Origin: Streptomyces nigra
Lineage (GTDB): Bacteria; Actinomycetota; Actinomycetes; Streptomycetales; Streptomycetaceae
DNA: 64,000 nt
Direction of reading: 5' to 3'
NCBI RefSeq assembly: GCF_003074055.1
Contig: NZ_CP029043.1
Location: 62,001 to 126,000, forward strand
Shown: positions 46,499 to 56,030 of the stretch, one piece after another
Layout of the letters: each line of letters starts with the position of its first letter
Numbering within the stretch: the stretch's first letter is position 1
Notes under the pieces: model-generated
What the model was told of the DNA's origin: nothing
Database searches by the model: none
The model's input: the letters and a program-made list of their open reading frames with translations, nothing else
Program-made: the position numbers and the translations under genes

Positions 46499-47154
46499 TC
46501 CGAGTCCTGCTGGCCGACGACCAGCCCCTCATCCGCAGCGGCTTCCGCGCACTCCTTGACCTCGAGGACGACATCGAGGTGGTGGCCGAAGCCGCCGACG
46601 GCGAAGAAGGCCTGGCACTCATCAGGGAACACCTGCCCGATGTCGCGCTCATCGACATCCAGATGCCGGTCATGGACGGCATCGAAGCGACCCGGCGCAT
46701 CGCCGCGGACCCGGCCCTGGCCGGCGTCCACGTCGTCATACTGACCAACTACGGCATGGATGAGTACGTTCTTCACGCCCTGCGCGCCGGCGCCGCCGGG
46801 TTCCTCGTCAAGGACATCGTGCCCGAGGACCTCCTGCACGCCGTACGGGCAGCCGCCCGCGGCGACGCCCTCCTCGCCCCGTCCATCACCCGCAAGCTGA
46901 TCCACCGCTACCTCACCCAGCCACCACCCGCTACCGGCACGGCGCTCGAAGTACTGACCAGCCGCGAACGCGAAGCGGTCACCCTGGCCGCACGCGGCCT
47001 GTCCAACGACCAGATCGCCGACCACATGGTGATCAGCCCCATGACCGCGAAAACCCACATCAACCGGGCCATGACCAAACTCCACGCCCGCGACCGCGCC
47101 CAACTCGTCGTCCTGGCCTACGAATCCGGCCTGGTCACCCCCAGCACCGGCTGA
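46495..47154 (+). CDS. NarL/LuxR-family response regulator
   Basis: 219 residues. Receiver domain with VLLADDQPLIRSGF and phospho-acceptor Asp54 in ALIDIQMPVMDG; LuxR HTH with LTSREREAVTLAARGLSNDQIADHMVISPMTAKTHINRAMTKL at about 155-200. ATG 46495 overlaps the kinase stop, forming a standard pair. No target site is evident. Unrelated in detail to the DevR-like regulator. Confidence 0.92.
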   Translation: MIRVLLADDQPLIRSGFRALLDLEDDIEVVAEAADGEEGLALIREHLPDVALIDIQMPVMDGIEATRRIAADPALAGVHVVILTNYGMDEYVLHALRAGAAGFLVKDIVPEDLLHAVRAAARGDALLAPSITRKLIHRYLTQPPPATGTALEVLTSREREAVTLAARGLSNDQIADHMVISPMTAKTHINRAMTKLHARDRAQLVVLAYESGLVTPSTG

Positions 47155-47391
47155 GATCGCTCATCCGTCGGCCGTCCCGGGCGCGTACGGCCGCAGGGCA
47201 TGTACTGGGGCGGGTTCGCCGGGAAAGCAATGCTCACCTGCCGCTACCGCTACACACCCACGGTGCGGGAGCGGTAACTGCTCCGTGCCGGGTACTCCAT
47301 CGCGACATACACGATCGTGGACGCCCCGAAGGCGGGTCATACCGACACCCTCATCGTGAGCGCCCGCACTGTTCGAGAGCTACCCGAAGCG

Positions 47392-47426
47392 CTGCCCCAG
47401 CCGGGCACATCACCCGGCTGGGGCAG
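47392..47426. terminator. strong 14-bp stem hairpin
   Basis: CTGCCCCAGCCGGG (47392-47405) pairs perfectly with CCCGGCTGGGGCAG (47413-47426), 7-base loop, between the convergent response regulator and the small minus-strand gene. The rest of 47155-47683 shows no convincing gene. Confidence 0.7.
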
Positions 47427-47683
47427 CCCCCGTCTCCACGGCGGAGAGGCGGCACATGCCTCCCCTGACCCCGGCTCAGCCGCTGTAGAGGCAGGGTTCC
47501 ATCGGCGCCGGCGCTCGTCTCCTCGTCGAGTGTGCAGTCTCCTGGTCGCCGGCGCCGAGAACCCCTTACCGGTGGCAGCTGTGGCGCGTGCAGAGCCTGC
47601 TGGACTGGATGGCCAGACGGGCCCGGCCGCGGCAAGCACGCCAGCGCGCAGCGCATCGCCCCGGCCCTCCCCCGACGTCCGTG

Positions 47684-47854
47684 TCACACCCTCGGGGGGT
47701 GCGGCTGGTGCAGCGGGCGGCTGCCCAGCAGCTGGGCTGCCTGGTACTGCGCCTGCTCGGCAGCCGCCCGGGCATCCGCCACGACGTCCCCGCGCTCGCG
47801 CACCAAATCCTCATAGATCGGTGGGGGGTCCCCCTCGTTCGACCTGCCTGTCAC
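47684..47854 (-). CDS. small hypothetical protein
   Basis: 56 residues from GTG 47854 with GGAAAGG upstream. PPPIYEDLVRERGDVVADARAAAEQAQYQAAQLLG is a hydrophilic helix-rich segment with protein-like codon use; an upstream in-frame ATG at 47950 would add a low-complexity extension. Function unknown. Downstream of the membrane protein at 47957, same strand. Confidence 0.4.
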   Translation of the reverse strand: MTGRSNEGDPPPIYEDLVRERGDVVADARAAAEQAQYQAAQLLGSRPLHQPHPPRV

Positions 47855-47956
47855 TGTGCTGGCCTTTCCGTCTCGGGCACTTTCCGCAGTCGCGGCTCCG
47901 GCACGGCGCCCGGCTTTCGCAAGGCCCGGCCTCGTAGAAGCCGCGTTCACGTCGGA

Positions 47957-48310
47957 TCAGGCCCGGTTGATCCGCGCGGCAATGCCGTGTCCGATCAGCA
48001 GATAAATGACGGCCGGAAGTCCGTAGTTGAGGACGATCCGTAGCCCCTCTGTGTCCATGGTGAAAATGTCTTGTGCCCATCCGGACAGCCAGTCGGCCGC
48101 TCCGTGCACGAATTCGACGAAGGGGTTCGCCTGGTTGGCGTCGAACAGGTAGAGCACGATCCACAACCCCAGCAGGCCGGCCGCGATGTCGGCGAAAGTG
48201 CAGATGGCGAGGGCTGTTCTGCGTGCGGTGTTCTGGTTGCGGGCCGAGTGGTCGGGCGGCGGCGGAGGATTGTAGGTCTGGTATCCGGAAGCCGGGTCGG
48301 TGTTGTTCAT
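47957..48310 (-). CDS. small two-helix membrane protein
   Basis: 117 residues. A proline-rich N-terminus (YQTYNPPPPPDHS) precedes two hydrophobic segments, AICTFADIAAGLLGLWIVLYLF and IVLNYGLPAVIYLLIGHGIAA, separated by an aromatic and acidic loop (NPFVEFVHGAADWLSGWAQDIF). ATG 48310 is the natural start of this proline-rich form. Unknown function; similar small proteins are frequent in Streptomyces. Confidence 0.65.
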   Translation of the reverse strand: MNNTDPASGYQTYNPPPPPDHSARNQNTARRTALAICTFADIAAGLLGLWIVLYLFDANQANPFVEFVHGAADWLSGWAQDIFTMDTEGLRIVLNYGLPAVIYLLIGHGIAARINRA

Positions 48311-49369
48311 GGGGAATCCACTCTGACGGGTCTGTTTCCTCCCTCTACAGCGCCCGGTATTCGCCCCCGCGTTACACCCCGCCACTGGAACACCACAATG
48401 TCAGGGCCTATTCGGCCACGTACGCAAAAAGGCCACACTGCACCGTATATTCCGGGCACCGGAGATGCGGTGTTCTGAAGCGGTCGGCAGTCCCCGACGC
48501 GTGCCGCCGCGCCGACCCCGTAACGCTGATCATCAGGCAGGCGAGTTGCCGCCCTCCGCTACCGTTATCCCCTGGCCAGAGTGGCGCCCGATCACAGCAC
48601 GACGACACCGTGAAAGTGCAGACGCCCGCCCGCGCTGAACCGGGACCCCACCGCAACCACCCAGGCCGTACAAGGCGCGGGTACGAGCCGGCCGCCGCAC
48701 AACACAGGCAGCGTGAAACCCTCCCCCGGCACCGCTGAACCCGACCGCCCCCCTCCGGGAACCATCCCGCCCCCGACTACACCAGCAGCACGAACCCCGC
48801 AATGAACCACCCGGCATTCGCTGAGCGCAGGGATCTCGCCCTGAACCTGTGCCAGGCTGGTGACGTAGGCGAGTGCACACTGGGGGCGCTGCGGGGCCGC
48901 GGAGGCTGCTGTCGTCGCTGTGGCGCCACGCACCCTGACCGGAACGACGTCCGGCCCGCCAAAGACCAGTTCGCGCGGTCTACCGCACATCGCATCACGC
49001 TCGTCGGCGAGGACGACCACGCTCGATGGCTCGCCGCGGACCGGATGTGCTCGACGACATCGTCAGCGGTCCACCTACGAACTGTCCGCGCCGGTCTGCC
49101 ATGCCAGGGCCCGAGCCTCCAGCGAGAGGGTTCGGACGGGCGGCAGCCACCCGCGAGCGGCTTGCAGGTGGGCACCTGCGGCCAGCACCACAGGCCTGCA
49201 CGGACAGCTCTGCAGAGGCCCCCGTAGAGACCACGCAATCCCCGCCACCGCGTCACGACAAGGGCTGGGTACCACTGACGCCGACCGGCCTCCTCGACCA
49301 AGACCAGCTGCCACGCCTGTAGGAACGCTTACGACCATCCGGACCGGCAGACCAGCAGGCCCGGCGAAG
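48311..49369. other. about 1 kb without a convincing gene
   Basis: Several GC-driven open frames on both strands, none with a ribosome site plus coherent protein character. Short stretches on the minus strand near 48900-49050 look as if they were once coding, but the frame shifts and I recognise no family. No RNA gene found. Confidence 0.4.
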
Positions 49370-49975
49370 TCACCCGGGGACGCCGAGCGGCGGGTGCTCG
49401 AGGACCCGCGGTCTGTACTCGACCAACTGGATACGGCCATCGAAAGTACGGTGATCGATCATCTCCAGGGCCACATCCGGGTAACCGTCATAGATACGCT
49501 CCGCTCCCGTGGCTCCGGTGATCACCGGGAACATCACCACCCGGAAACGGTCGACGAGTCCCGCCCGCAGCAGCGACCGGGACAGGCTCAGACTGCCGAT
49601 CGTGCTCAGCAGACCCGAACCTTCCGACTTCAAGGCGCGTACCGCCTCGACAGCGTCGCCACGCACGAGCGTGGAATTCGCCCACGACAGCGGCTCCTCC
49701 AGGGAGGCGGAGAACACCACCTTCGGCGCCTGCGTGAGCTCGTCGACGGACGCCTCCTCCTCGGGCCTGAACTCGTCCTGGCTGGCCGGCACCTCCCCTG
49801 CCGCGAATCCCGACATCAGTCGGTAGGTGTTCGCCCCCATCAAGTAGGTGGCCTTCGGCTGTTCCCCGAGCCATCCGAGGTACTCCGGGCCCTCCAGACC
49901 CCAGAACCCGGGCCACCCCTCCCCCGACGCACAGCCATCCAGCGAAGTGATGAAATCGACCAGAAGCTCCGACAT
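49370..49975 (-). CDS. dihydrofolate reductase/RibD C-terminal-like protein
   Basis: 201 residues. MSELLVDFITSLDGCASGEGWPGFWGLEGPEYLGWLG opens the RibD_C pattern, followed by YLMGANTYRLMSGF, PKVVFSASLEEPL, and LLSTIGSLSLSRSLLRAGLVDRFRVVMFPVITG, where the usual Gly-Ser nucleotide loop is present. Probably an NADPH-dependent reductase of unknown substrate. ATG 49975 is chosen for the GGAAGGGAG ribosome site. Confidence 0.83.
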   Translation of the reverse strand: MSELLVDFITSLDGCASGEGWPGFWGLEGPEYLGWLGEQPKATYLMGANTYRLMSGFAAGEVPASQDEFRPEEEASVDELTQAPKVVFSASLEEPLSWANSTLVRGDAVEAVRALKSEGSGLLSTIGSLSLSRSLLRAGLVDRFRVVMFPVITGATGAERIYDGYPDVALEMIDHRTFDGRIQLVEYRPRVLEHPPLGVPG

Positions 49976-50233
49976 AGCCCACTCCCTTCCATACGGTTTC
50001 ACCAGCTTCGACCGGCTGACCGTCGGAAACTCACCGGCCACACCGCAAGAAATCTCAGAATCCGCCAGACAGCAGGCCACAGCCACCGACACAGCCCCCG
50101 TACACGGAGTGCAACAGAGCGGTGATCTTCCCCGCGACTCCGGCCAGGTGTTGGCCGAGCCCGTCCGCCCTCAGACCCCTTCTGCGGTGCGTCCGGGTCT
50201 ACCGCAGAGGCTGGCGCCGGCCCAGGCGGTCGT

Positions 50234-50908
50234 TCAACCGCAATCGCGTTCGATGATGAGGTCCACCAGGACTTCGAGATTGTCGGCGACGATGTCGGGC
50301 TGCGGTCCAATGGGGCTGAGGACGGTACCGGGACGTTGCAGAAATGCCGCCTTACAGCCGGCACGCAGGGCCCCTGTCACGTCCCAGGAGTGCGCTGCAA
50401 CCAAACGCACATCGCCGGGGACGACGTCGAATGCCGCGGCGACGGCGAGGTAGGGCTCGGGCGCGGGCTTGAGCCGGCGGACGGTGTCGGCTGACATCAC
50501 ACGGTCGAACAGCGTGCGAATGCCGGCATTGGTCAGCTGCTGCTCCGCAACGTCCTGCACGGAATTCGTCAGCGCCACCAGGTGCAGGGGGGTGGCTGCA
50601 AGCCGCTCGAGGGCCGGGGGCACCTCGGGATGCGGTGGCAGTGAGCGCATGAGGGCCACCGTGGCCTCGATCTGGTTCTCGGTCAGCTCTGTCCCTTCAC
50701 GTCGGGCGATCATGTGGAAGGCTGCTCGCTGGGCCGTGGTGAAGTCGACATAGGAGCCGGTGACGCCGCCGATGAAGGACAACTGCAGCATCTGGGCGAA
50801 CCATTGCGGTCTGAGTCCCGAGGTGCCGAAGAGTTCCTGAAAAGGCCGGTCCAGTGCTTTGAGATCCAGCAGCGTCTCGTTGACATCGAAAGCCAGCACT
50901 CGGGTCAC
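50234..50908 (-). CDS. haloacid dehalogenase type II (HAD superfamily)
   Basis: 224 residues. LAFDVNETLLDLKALD carries the nucleophile Asp8; LVALTNSVQDV is motif two; the Lys of motif three is in TVRRLKPAPEPYLAVAA; LVAAHSWDVTGALRAG is motif four of type II 2-haloacid dehalogenases. GTG 50908 is chosen over GTG 50917 for its spacing to GAAGGGA. Stand-alone gene. Confidence 0.85.
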   Translation of the reverse strand: MTRVLAFDVNETLLDLKALDRPFQELFGTSGLRPQWFAQMLQLSFIGGVTGSYVDFTTAQRAAFHMIARREGTELTENQIEATVALMRSLPPHPEVPPALERLAATPLHLVALTNSVQDVAEQQLTNAGIRTLFDRVMSADTVRRLKPAPEPYLAVAAAFDVVPGDVRLVAAHSWDVTGALRAGCKAAFLQRPGTVLSPIGPQPDIVADNLEVLVDLIIERDCG

Positions 50909-51509
50909 GGGGGGCACTCCCTTCTGGTCGGTGGGCGGGGCAAGTTGTGCGTGTTGGCGGACGGTGTTGCTGTGCGGTCCACGGTGGTCGAGAAGGTCCT
51001 GGGGCTGACAGCTGGCGTCGCCGGCCAGCCGGGCGATGCGTGTGCGCCGTCCTCGGAGTTGGTCGTTCAGTCATCGGCTCGCTGAAGAGCGGTCATAGGC
51101 AAGGTCCGCACCATGCGGCCTAGAAGTCAACCGGCACCGTGCTGTCGACTCGGAGGGCGTCTGCAGTGAACCGTCCGTCGGTGACGTCCTCGGCGATGGA
51201 CCTCGCAGGAGCTTCCCGCGGTGAGGGCGTGGGTCGGCGCGGGGTGACCAGTTCGGGGTACTCGTTGGGGGTGTCGTTGAAGTGATCGAAGTAGTTGGCC
51301 AGGGTATTGAGCGCGCGGTTGGCGATCACTTCTGATAGGCATCAGCTCGGTCACCGCATGTCCTTCGGGCTGTTGCCGATGGAGGTGTTTCTCCGTTGCT
51401 CAGAGTCTGCGCAGGCGGCAGCGCGATGGACGGCTTGTCTGATGTCAATTGTTCGGCCTGGGCCCTGCCCTGCGTCGGCCATGAGGTCGCTGGTGGCTTG
51501 GCGCCTCGA
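50909..51509. other. intergenic DNA, possible gene fragments
   Basis: 600 bases before the LAL regulator's 3' end. A minus-strand frame at 51120-51329 (MIANRALNTLANYFDHFNDT) looks protein-like but is short, lacks a ribosome site and matches no family I know. Confidence 0.35.
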
Positions 51510-54287
51510 TCAGAGCCGGGACGGTGCACCCGGCAGAACGCTTTCGAGCTGGCTGCGCGAGGTGATTCCCAGCTTGGTGAAGATCTTGCGCAAGTGGTAC
51601 TGCACCGTCCGCGCGCTGATGAAGAGCCGGGTTCCGATCTCGGGGTTGGAGAGTCCGTCGCGAGCCATGCGGGCGATCTGCTCCTCTTGCGCGGTCAGGC
51701 CCTGGCTTTGGGTGGGGACGGCACGCCCGTGTGTGCGCCCGCCTGCCGCGCGCAGTTCGCGGCCGGCTCGCGCGGCGAATGCCGTCATGCCCATCTCCTC
51801 CAGCATGGCGTTCGCGAGGGTGAGTTGTTCGCGCGCGTCGATCCGGCGGCGTCGGCGGCGCAGCCACTCCCCGTACAGGAGGTGGGCGCGAGCGAGGTCG
51901 ACCCGGAAGTGTGTCTTGCCGCAGCGGTCGATGGCCTCTTGGTACAGGCTCTCGGCGACCTCGTCATCGGCGAGCAGTGCGTGGCAGCGTGCTTGCACTC
52001 CGAGTACCCAGTCGCTGCGCGCGGCTTCCGCCATCTCCGACAGCCGGGTGTAGGCCCGGTGAGCTGTGTCGGTCATCCCGCTGCGTACGGCCGATTCGAC
52101 CAGTTCGGGCAGGGACCAGCAGTGGGAGGCCAGGTCTTTGTCGTAGTCGACGGAGATCTCGCCCGCTGCCGTCGCCAGGTCGTATCTGCCCAACCCGTTG
52201 TAGAGCAGCGCCTTGGAGCACTCGGCGAAATTGATGCCGATGCCCTCGCCACGGGCGGTCACGTCCCTGAGCGCGGTATCGGCCAGGGAGACGACCTGGT
52301 CCTCGTCGCCGCGCAGGGCGGCGAGGATCATCGCACCGTAAGGGGCGAGGCCGCTTCTGGTGGCTTCCTGGACCACGTGCAATTCGTCGATCAGGGAGGC
52401 CGCGCCGGGCAGGTCGCCGGCGAACAGCAGTGTGAAGGTCCGTTGGGTCAGGGCGAGAGGAAGTTCGCTGAGCGCACCGGTTCGACGAGCGAGCTGGACA
52501 TATCGGATGGACACCTGGTTCCAGCGGGCGTCGTCCCACAGACGGATCGCCGTGATGCCGGCGAGCCACATCCAGCGCAGTTCCTCCTCGGCCGTCATGT
52601 TGGTTCCGAACGCTTCGAGCGCTGCGGTGAGCGGCGGAACTCCGGCCGCGTAGCCGTGGTACAGCCCGCAAGCCATGCCGTCGAGCAGCAAGTCGACCGA
52701 AGTCGGGGGGTGGGGGGAACGGGGTGCGGCGCTCGCGGCTCGGCCTGCCTCCGGCACATGGCCTCCAGGGCTGGCGAGGCGGCCGGCGAACACCGATGCG
52801 GAGAGTGCGTCCAGGTAGGTGGCGCGGGAGAGCGCCACGTCGATCGACTCCAGTTGCTTCGCGGCCTTGAGGAGCAGGACCGGAGCATCCCCGCCGCGGC
52901 TGGTGTTGAAGGCCAGCTGGGCGCGGACCACGTCGACGCTTGCCCGCTGGGACGCGGTCAGCGGCCCCGGCTCGATCATGGACAACAGGTCCTGGGCCGC
53001 GTCGAAGGAGCCCGCCTGGATCTCCGCTTGCGCGGCAGCAACAGCTCTGCCGGCTCGTTTGACGGGATCGAGGGTGCGTGTGGCCGCCTGCTTCAGGAAG
53101 GCGGACGCCGCTGCAAGGCCACCGCGGGCCCGGGCGCGGCCGGCCGAGCGCTCCAGCTCCGTGGCGACGTCCTCGTCGGCTCCCGGCGCGGCTTGCGCAC
53201 GGTGCCACGCACGCCGATCGGGGTCATGGGCCTGATCTGTGGCTTCGGCCAGTGCTCGGTGGGCCGCTTGTCGCTGCTGGATCGTAGAGCCGTGGTAGGC
53301 GGCGGCACGGGCCAAGGGGTGGCGGAAGCGCACGCGTGTTCCGAAGTCGGCGAGGTCCGCGTCCGCTGCGGGGGTCGCGGCGTTGGGCGCGATGCCCAGC
53401 CAACTGGCCGCCCGCCACACCAATGCCGGATCACCGGACGGATCAGCGGCCGCGACGAGCAGCAGAGTGCGGGTCCGGTCGGGCAAGGCCGCGACGCGTT
53501 GAAGGAAGCTTTCCTCCAGATCGCTGGACGGCGGTGCCGCGCTGGGAAGTCCGAACCCTCCGGCGAACTCGGTCGGTGAGAGTCCTCGGACGAGTTCCAG
53601 GAGCGCCAGCGGGTTGCCCCGGGCTTCGAAGATGATCTGGTCTCGCACACGCGCGTCGAGGGGGCTGTTCAGGAGCGCGCTCAACAGCGTTCGCGCGTCT
53701 GCTTCCTGCAAGCCGGAGAGAGCCAGTTCGGGTACACCGCCCAAACTGGTGCTGCCCGCTCGGGCCGTGAAGAGCAGACCGATCGCCTCCGCGCCCAATC
53801 GGCGGGCGACGAATGCGAGAACCTGCGCCGAGGCCCGGTCCAGCCACTGCACGTCGTCGACGAGGCAGATCAGGGGTTGCTGCTCGGCGGCTTCCGACAG
53901 CAGACCCAGCACCGCCAGCCCCACCAGGAAGAGGTCGGGAGGCGGCCCTGCGCTCAGTCCGAATGCCGTTCGAAGCGCGGCCCGCTGCGGCGCGGGAAGG
54001 TTGTCGAGGAGATCCAGTACGGGCGCGCACAGCTGGTGGAGGCCGGCGAAGACGAGTTCCATCTCCGACTGGATGCCTGCGGCACGAATGACACGGCACC
54101 CGAGGGCCTGCACCGCGACGTACTCCAGCAGTGCCGTCTTGCCGACACCAGGTTCCCCGTGCACGACCAGTGCCTGGCTGCTGCCCGAACGAACATCCCT
54201 GATCAGACGGTCCAGCGCGCTGCATTCGAGGCGCCGGCCTGTCAGTTCTGCCCCGCGTCTCCAGCCGGGCAAGTCGGAAGGCTGCAC
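51510..54287 (-). CDS. LAL-type LuxR transcriptional regulator
   Basis: 925 residues. N-terminal AAA/NACHT-like ATPase with Walker A GEPGVGKT at 44-51 and Walker B PLICLVDDVQWLD about 138-150; a long helical TPR-like middle; C-terminal LuxR HTH with LTAQEEQIARMARDGLSNPEIGTRLFISARTVQYHLRKIF. These large regulators usually control nearby metabolic genes; the hydrolase/SDR operon diverges from it at 54400. GTG 54287 is the upstream-most start that keeps the usual domain boundary. Confidence 0.9.
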   Translation of the reverse strand: MQPSDLPGWRRGAELTGRRLECSALDRLIRDVRSGSSQALVVHGEPGVGKTALLEYVAVQALGCRVIRAAGIQSEMELVFAGLHQLCAPVLDLLDNLPAPQRAALRTAFGLSAGPPPDLFLVGLAVLGLLSEAAEQQPLICLVDDVQWLDRASAQVLAFVARRLGAEAIGLLFTARAGSTSLGGVPELALSGLQEADARTLLSALLNSPLDARVRDQIIFEARGNPLALLELVRGLSPTEFAGGFGLPSAAPPSSDLEESFLQRVAALPDRTRTLLLVAAADPSGDPALVWRAASWLGIAPNAATPAADADLADFGTRVRFRHPLARAAAYHGSTIQQRQAAHRALAEATDQAHDPDRRAWHRAQAAPGADEDVATELERSAGRARARGGLAAASAFLKQAATRTLDPVKRAGRAVAAAQAEIQAGSFDAAQDLLSMIEPGPLTASQRASVDVVRAQLAFNTSRGGDAPVLLLKAAKQLESIDVALSRATYLDALSASVFAGRLASPGGHVPEAGRAASAAPRSPHPPTSVDLLLDGMACGLYHGYAAGVPPLTAALEAFGTNMTAEEELRWMWLAGITAIRLWDDARWNQVSIRYVQLARRTGALSELPLALTQRTFTLLFAGDLPGAASLIDELHVVQEATRSGLAPYGAMILAALRGDEDQVVSLADTALRDVTARGEGIGINFAECSKALLYNGLGRYDLATAAGEISVDYDKDLASHCWSLPELVESAVRSGMTDTAHRAYTRLSEMAEAARSDWVLGVQARCHALLADDEVAESLYQEAIDRCGKTHFRVDLARAHLLYGEWLRRRRRRIDAREQLTLANAMLEEMGMTAFAARAGRELRAAGGRTHGRAVPTQSQGLTAQEEQIARMARDGLSNPEIGTRLFISARTVQYHLRKIFTKLGITSRSQLESVLPGAPSRL

Positions 54288-54324
54288 GAGATCACCCTAT
54301 CGCTTGCCCTGTGCGCGCCATGGT

Positions 54325-54345
54325 GGCCAGCCAGTGGCGGATGCG
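54325..54345. repeat. 21-bp direct repeat, shared with 62877-62897
   Basis: GGCCAGCCAGTGGCGGATGC plus one base, exact in both places. The complement can encode RIRHWLA in both copies, hinting at remnants of a common gene. This copy is just upstream of the first hydrolase, the other downstream of the hydrolase-2/ATPase genes. Confidence 0.6.
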
Positions 54346-54399
54346 CCGGTCGGCGCGGCAGCGACAGGCTTCACGTAGGCGACGAGCGAAGGAAATGTC

Positions 54400-55266
54400 A
54401 TGGCGACCATCCACCATCGTTACGCAACTGTTCGTGGGCAGAAGCTCTTCTACCAGGAGGCCGGTCCGCCGGACGCACCCGTCATCGTCCTGCTGCACGG
54501 CTTCCCCACCAGCTCGTTCATGTTCCGCAATCTGATACCGCTGCTCGCGGACCGGTACCGGGTCATCGCTCCGGATCATCTGGGTTTCGGCCTGTCGGAC
54601 GCGCCGTCCGTAGACGACTTCGACTACACCTTCGAAGCACTCACGGAGCTGACGGCCGGCCTCCTCGATCAGCTGGGTGTGACCCAGTACGCCATGTATG
54701 TGCAGGACTACGGAGCGCCGATCGGCTGGCGGCTGGCATTGGCGAACCCGGCGGCCGTGACCGCGATCATCAGCCAGAACGGCAACGGATACGAGGCAGG
54801 CTTCGCGGAGGATTTCTGGAAGCCGGTTCGCGCCTACTGGGCCGAGCAGAACTCGGAGACGGAGAAGGCGCTGCGTCAGGCGCTGACGCTCGAGGTCACG
54901 CGGTGGCAGTACGTGAACGGCGTCGGAGACGAGAGCCTGGTCAGCCCGGACACCTGGTACCACGACTTCGCGCTGCTGTCGCGGCCCGGCAATGATCTGG
55001 TGCAGCTTCGGCTGTTCGCCGACTACGCCAACAACCTCACGCTGTACCCCAAGCTGCACGCCTATCTGCGGGAGAGCCAGGTGCCCGTGCTCGCGGTATG
55101 GGGCCGCAACGACGAGATCTTCGTTCCCGAAGGGGCCCTCGCCTTCGCCGACGACGTGGACGACGCTGAGATCTACCTGCTCAGCGGCGGTCATTTCCTG
55201 CTCGAGAGCCACCTCGATGCCGCTGCCGGCGCCATCCGCGGGTTCCTCGGGCGGATGCTGTCATGA
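54400..55266 (+). CDS. alpha/beta hydrolase, haloalkane dehalogenase/epoxide hydrolase type
   Basis: 288 residues. Oxyanion segment VLLHGFPTSSFMFRNLIPLL, nucleophile elbow YVQDYGAPIGW with Asp103 rather than Ser, and a late histidine in GGHFLLESH. An Asp nucleophile points to dehalogenase or epoxide hydrolase chemistry, not an esterase. Overlaps the SDR gene by 4 bases. A paralogue with the same architecture lies at 61384-62250 (most landmarks identical). AAGGAAATGTC precedes ATG 54400. Confidence 0.88.
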   Translation: MATIHHRYATVRGQKLFYQEAGPPDAPVIVLLHGFPTSSFMFRNLIPLLADRYRVIAPDHLGFGLSDAPSVDDFDYTFEALTELTAGLLDQLGVTQYAMYVQDYGAPIGWRLALANPAAVTAIISQNGNGYEAGFAEDFWKPVRAYWAEQNSETEKALRQALTLEVTRWQYVNGVGDESLVSPDTWYHDFALLSRPGNDLVQLRLFADYANNLTLYPKLHAYLRESQVPVLAVWGRNDEIFVPEGALAFADDVDDAEIYLLSGGHFLLESHLDAAAGAIRGFLGRMLS

Positions 55267-55982
55267 GCGGCCCACTGCGGGGCCAGGTCGTGCTCGTCGT
55301 CGGGCGCGGAGGCGGAATCGCGCGAGCCGTCGCCGTAGCCGCGCGCGACGCGGGTGCACGAGTCGTCGCCGCCGGCCGCAACCGCGACGCCTTGGACGAG
55401 GTCTACTCGGGGGAGCCCGACATCAGTGCCGACACGGTCGACCTCACCGACGAAGTCTCCATCGCCGCACTCGGTACGAGGCTCGGCAAGGTCGACCACG
55501 TGGTGTCCACGGCCTCGGCCCGAGCGCGCGGCCGGCTGGCCGACCTGGACCGGGATGCGGTGCGTCTGTCGTTCGACACCAAAGTGATCGGTCCGCTGAT
55601 GCTGGCCAAGCATCTCGCACCACGGATGCGGAAGGGCGGGTCGTTCACCCTGTTCTCCGGCGTCGCCGCGGTGAAGATCACCGCGGGGACCATGGGCGTG
55701 GCGATCACCAATGGGGCCGCCGACGTCCTGGCCCGCTCACTGGCTCTGGAGATGGCACCCGTCCGTGTCAACGCCGTCTCCCCCGGCGTGGTGGACACCG
55801 GGGCCTGGGATGCCCTCGGTGAGGAGGGCAAGGAGGGCTACTTCACCGAGATGGGAGCCCGCAACCCCGCACGCCGCATCGGCCGGCCCAATGACATCGC
55901 CAATGCTGTCCTGTTCGCCATGACCAGCGACTTCATGACCGGCGCGACGCTGCACATCGACGGCGGCGAACCACTCACCTGA
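55263..55982 (+). CDS. SDR-family protein with altered active site
   Basis: 239 residues. Rossmann start VVLVVGRGGGIARAVAVAARDAGARVVAAGRNR and C-terminal VRVNAVSPGVVDTGAW and GATLHIDGGEPLT are standard for SDRs. However, the catalytic Tyr-x3-Lys region reads TMGVAITNGAADVLARSLALEMAP, with neither Tyr nor Lys, and the third Gly of the nucleotide loop is Ala. It may be non-catalytic or use different chemistry. Start overlaps the hydrolase stop (ATGA). Confidence 0.85.
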   Translation: MSGPLRGQVVLVVGRGGGIARAVAVAARDAGARVVAAGRNRDALDEVYSGEPDISADTVDLTDEVSIAALGTRLGKVDHVVSTASARARGRLADLDRDAVRLSFDTKVIGPLMLAKHLAPRMRKGGSFTLFSGVAAVKITAGTMGVAITNGAADVLARSLALEMAPVRVNAVSPGVVDTGAWDALGEEGKEGYFTEMGARNPARRIGRPNDIANAVLFAMTSDFMTGATLHIDGGEPLT

Positions 55983-56030
55983 CCGGTGCGCAGCCGTTGC
56001 CTGCGTGTCCTGCACGAGAGGAGCAAGACG

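Noticed and set aside
51396..53579. Plus-strand open frame of 727 codons.
   Set aside because: Antisense of the LAL regulator, whose Walker and HTH motifs are clear on the minus strand.
54400..55266. Esterase or lipase annotation for the alpha/beta hydrolases.
   Set aside because: The nucleophile elbow has Asp (VQDYG), not Ser, in both paralogues.
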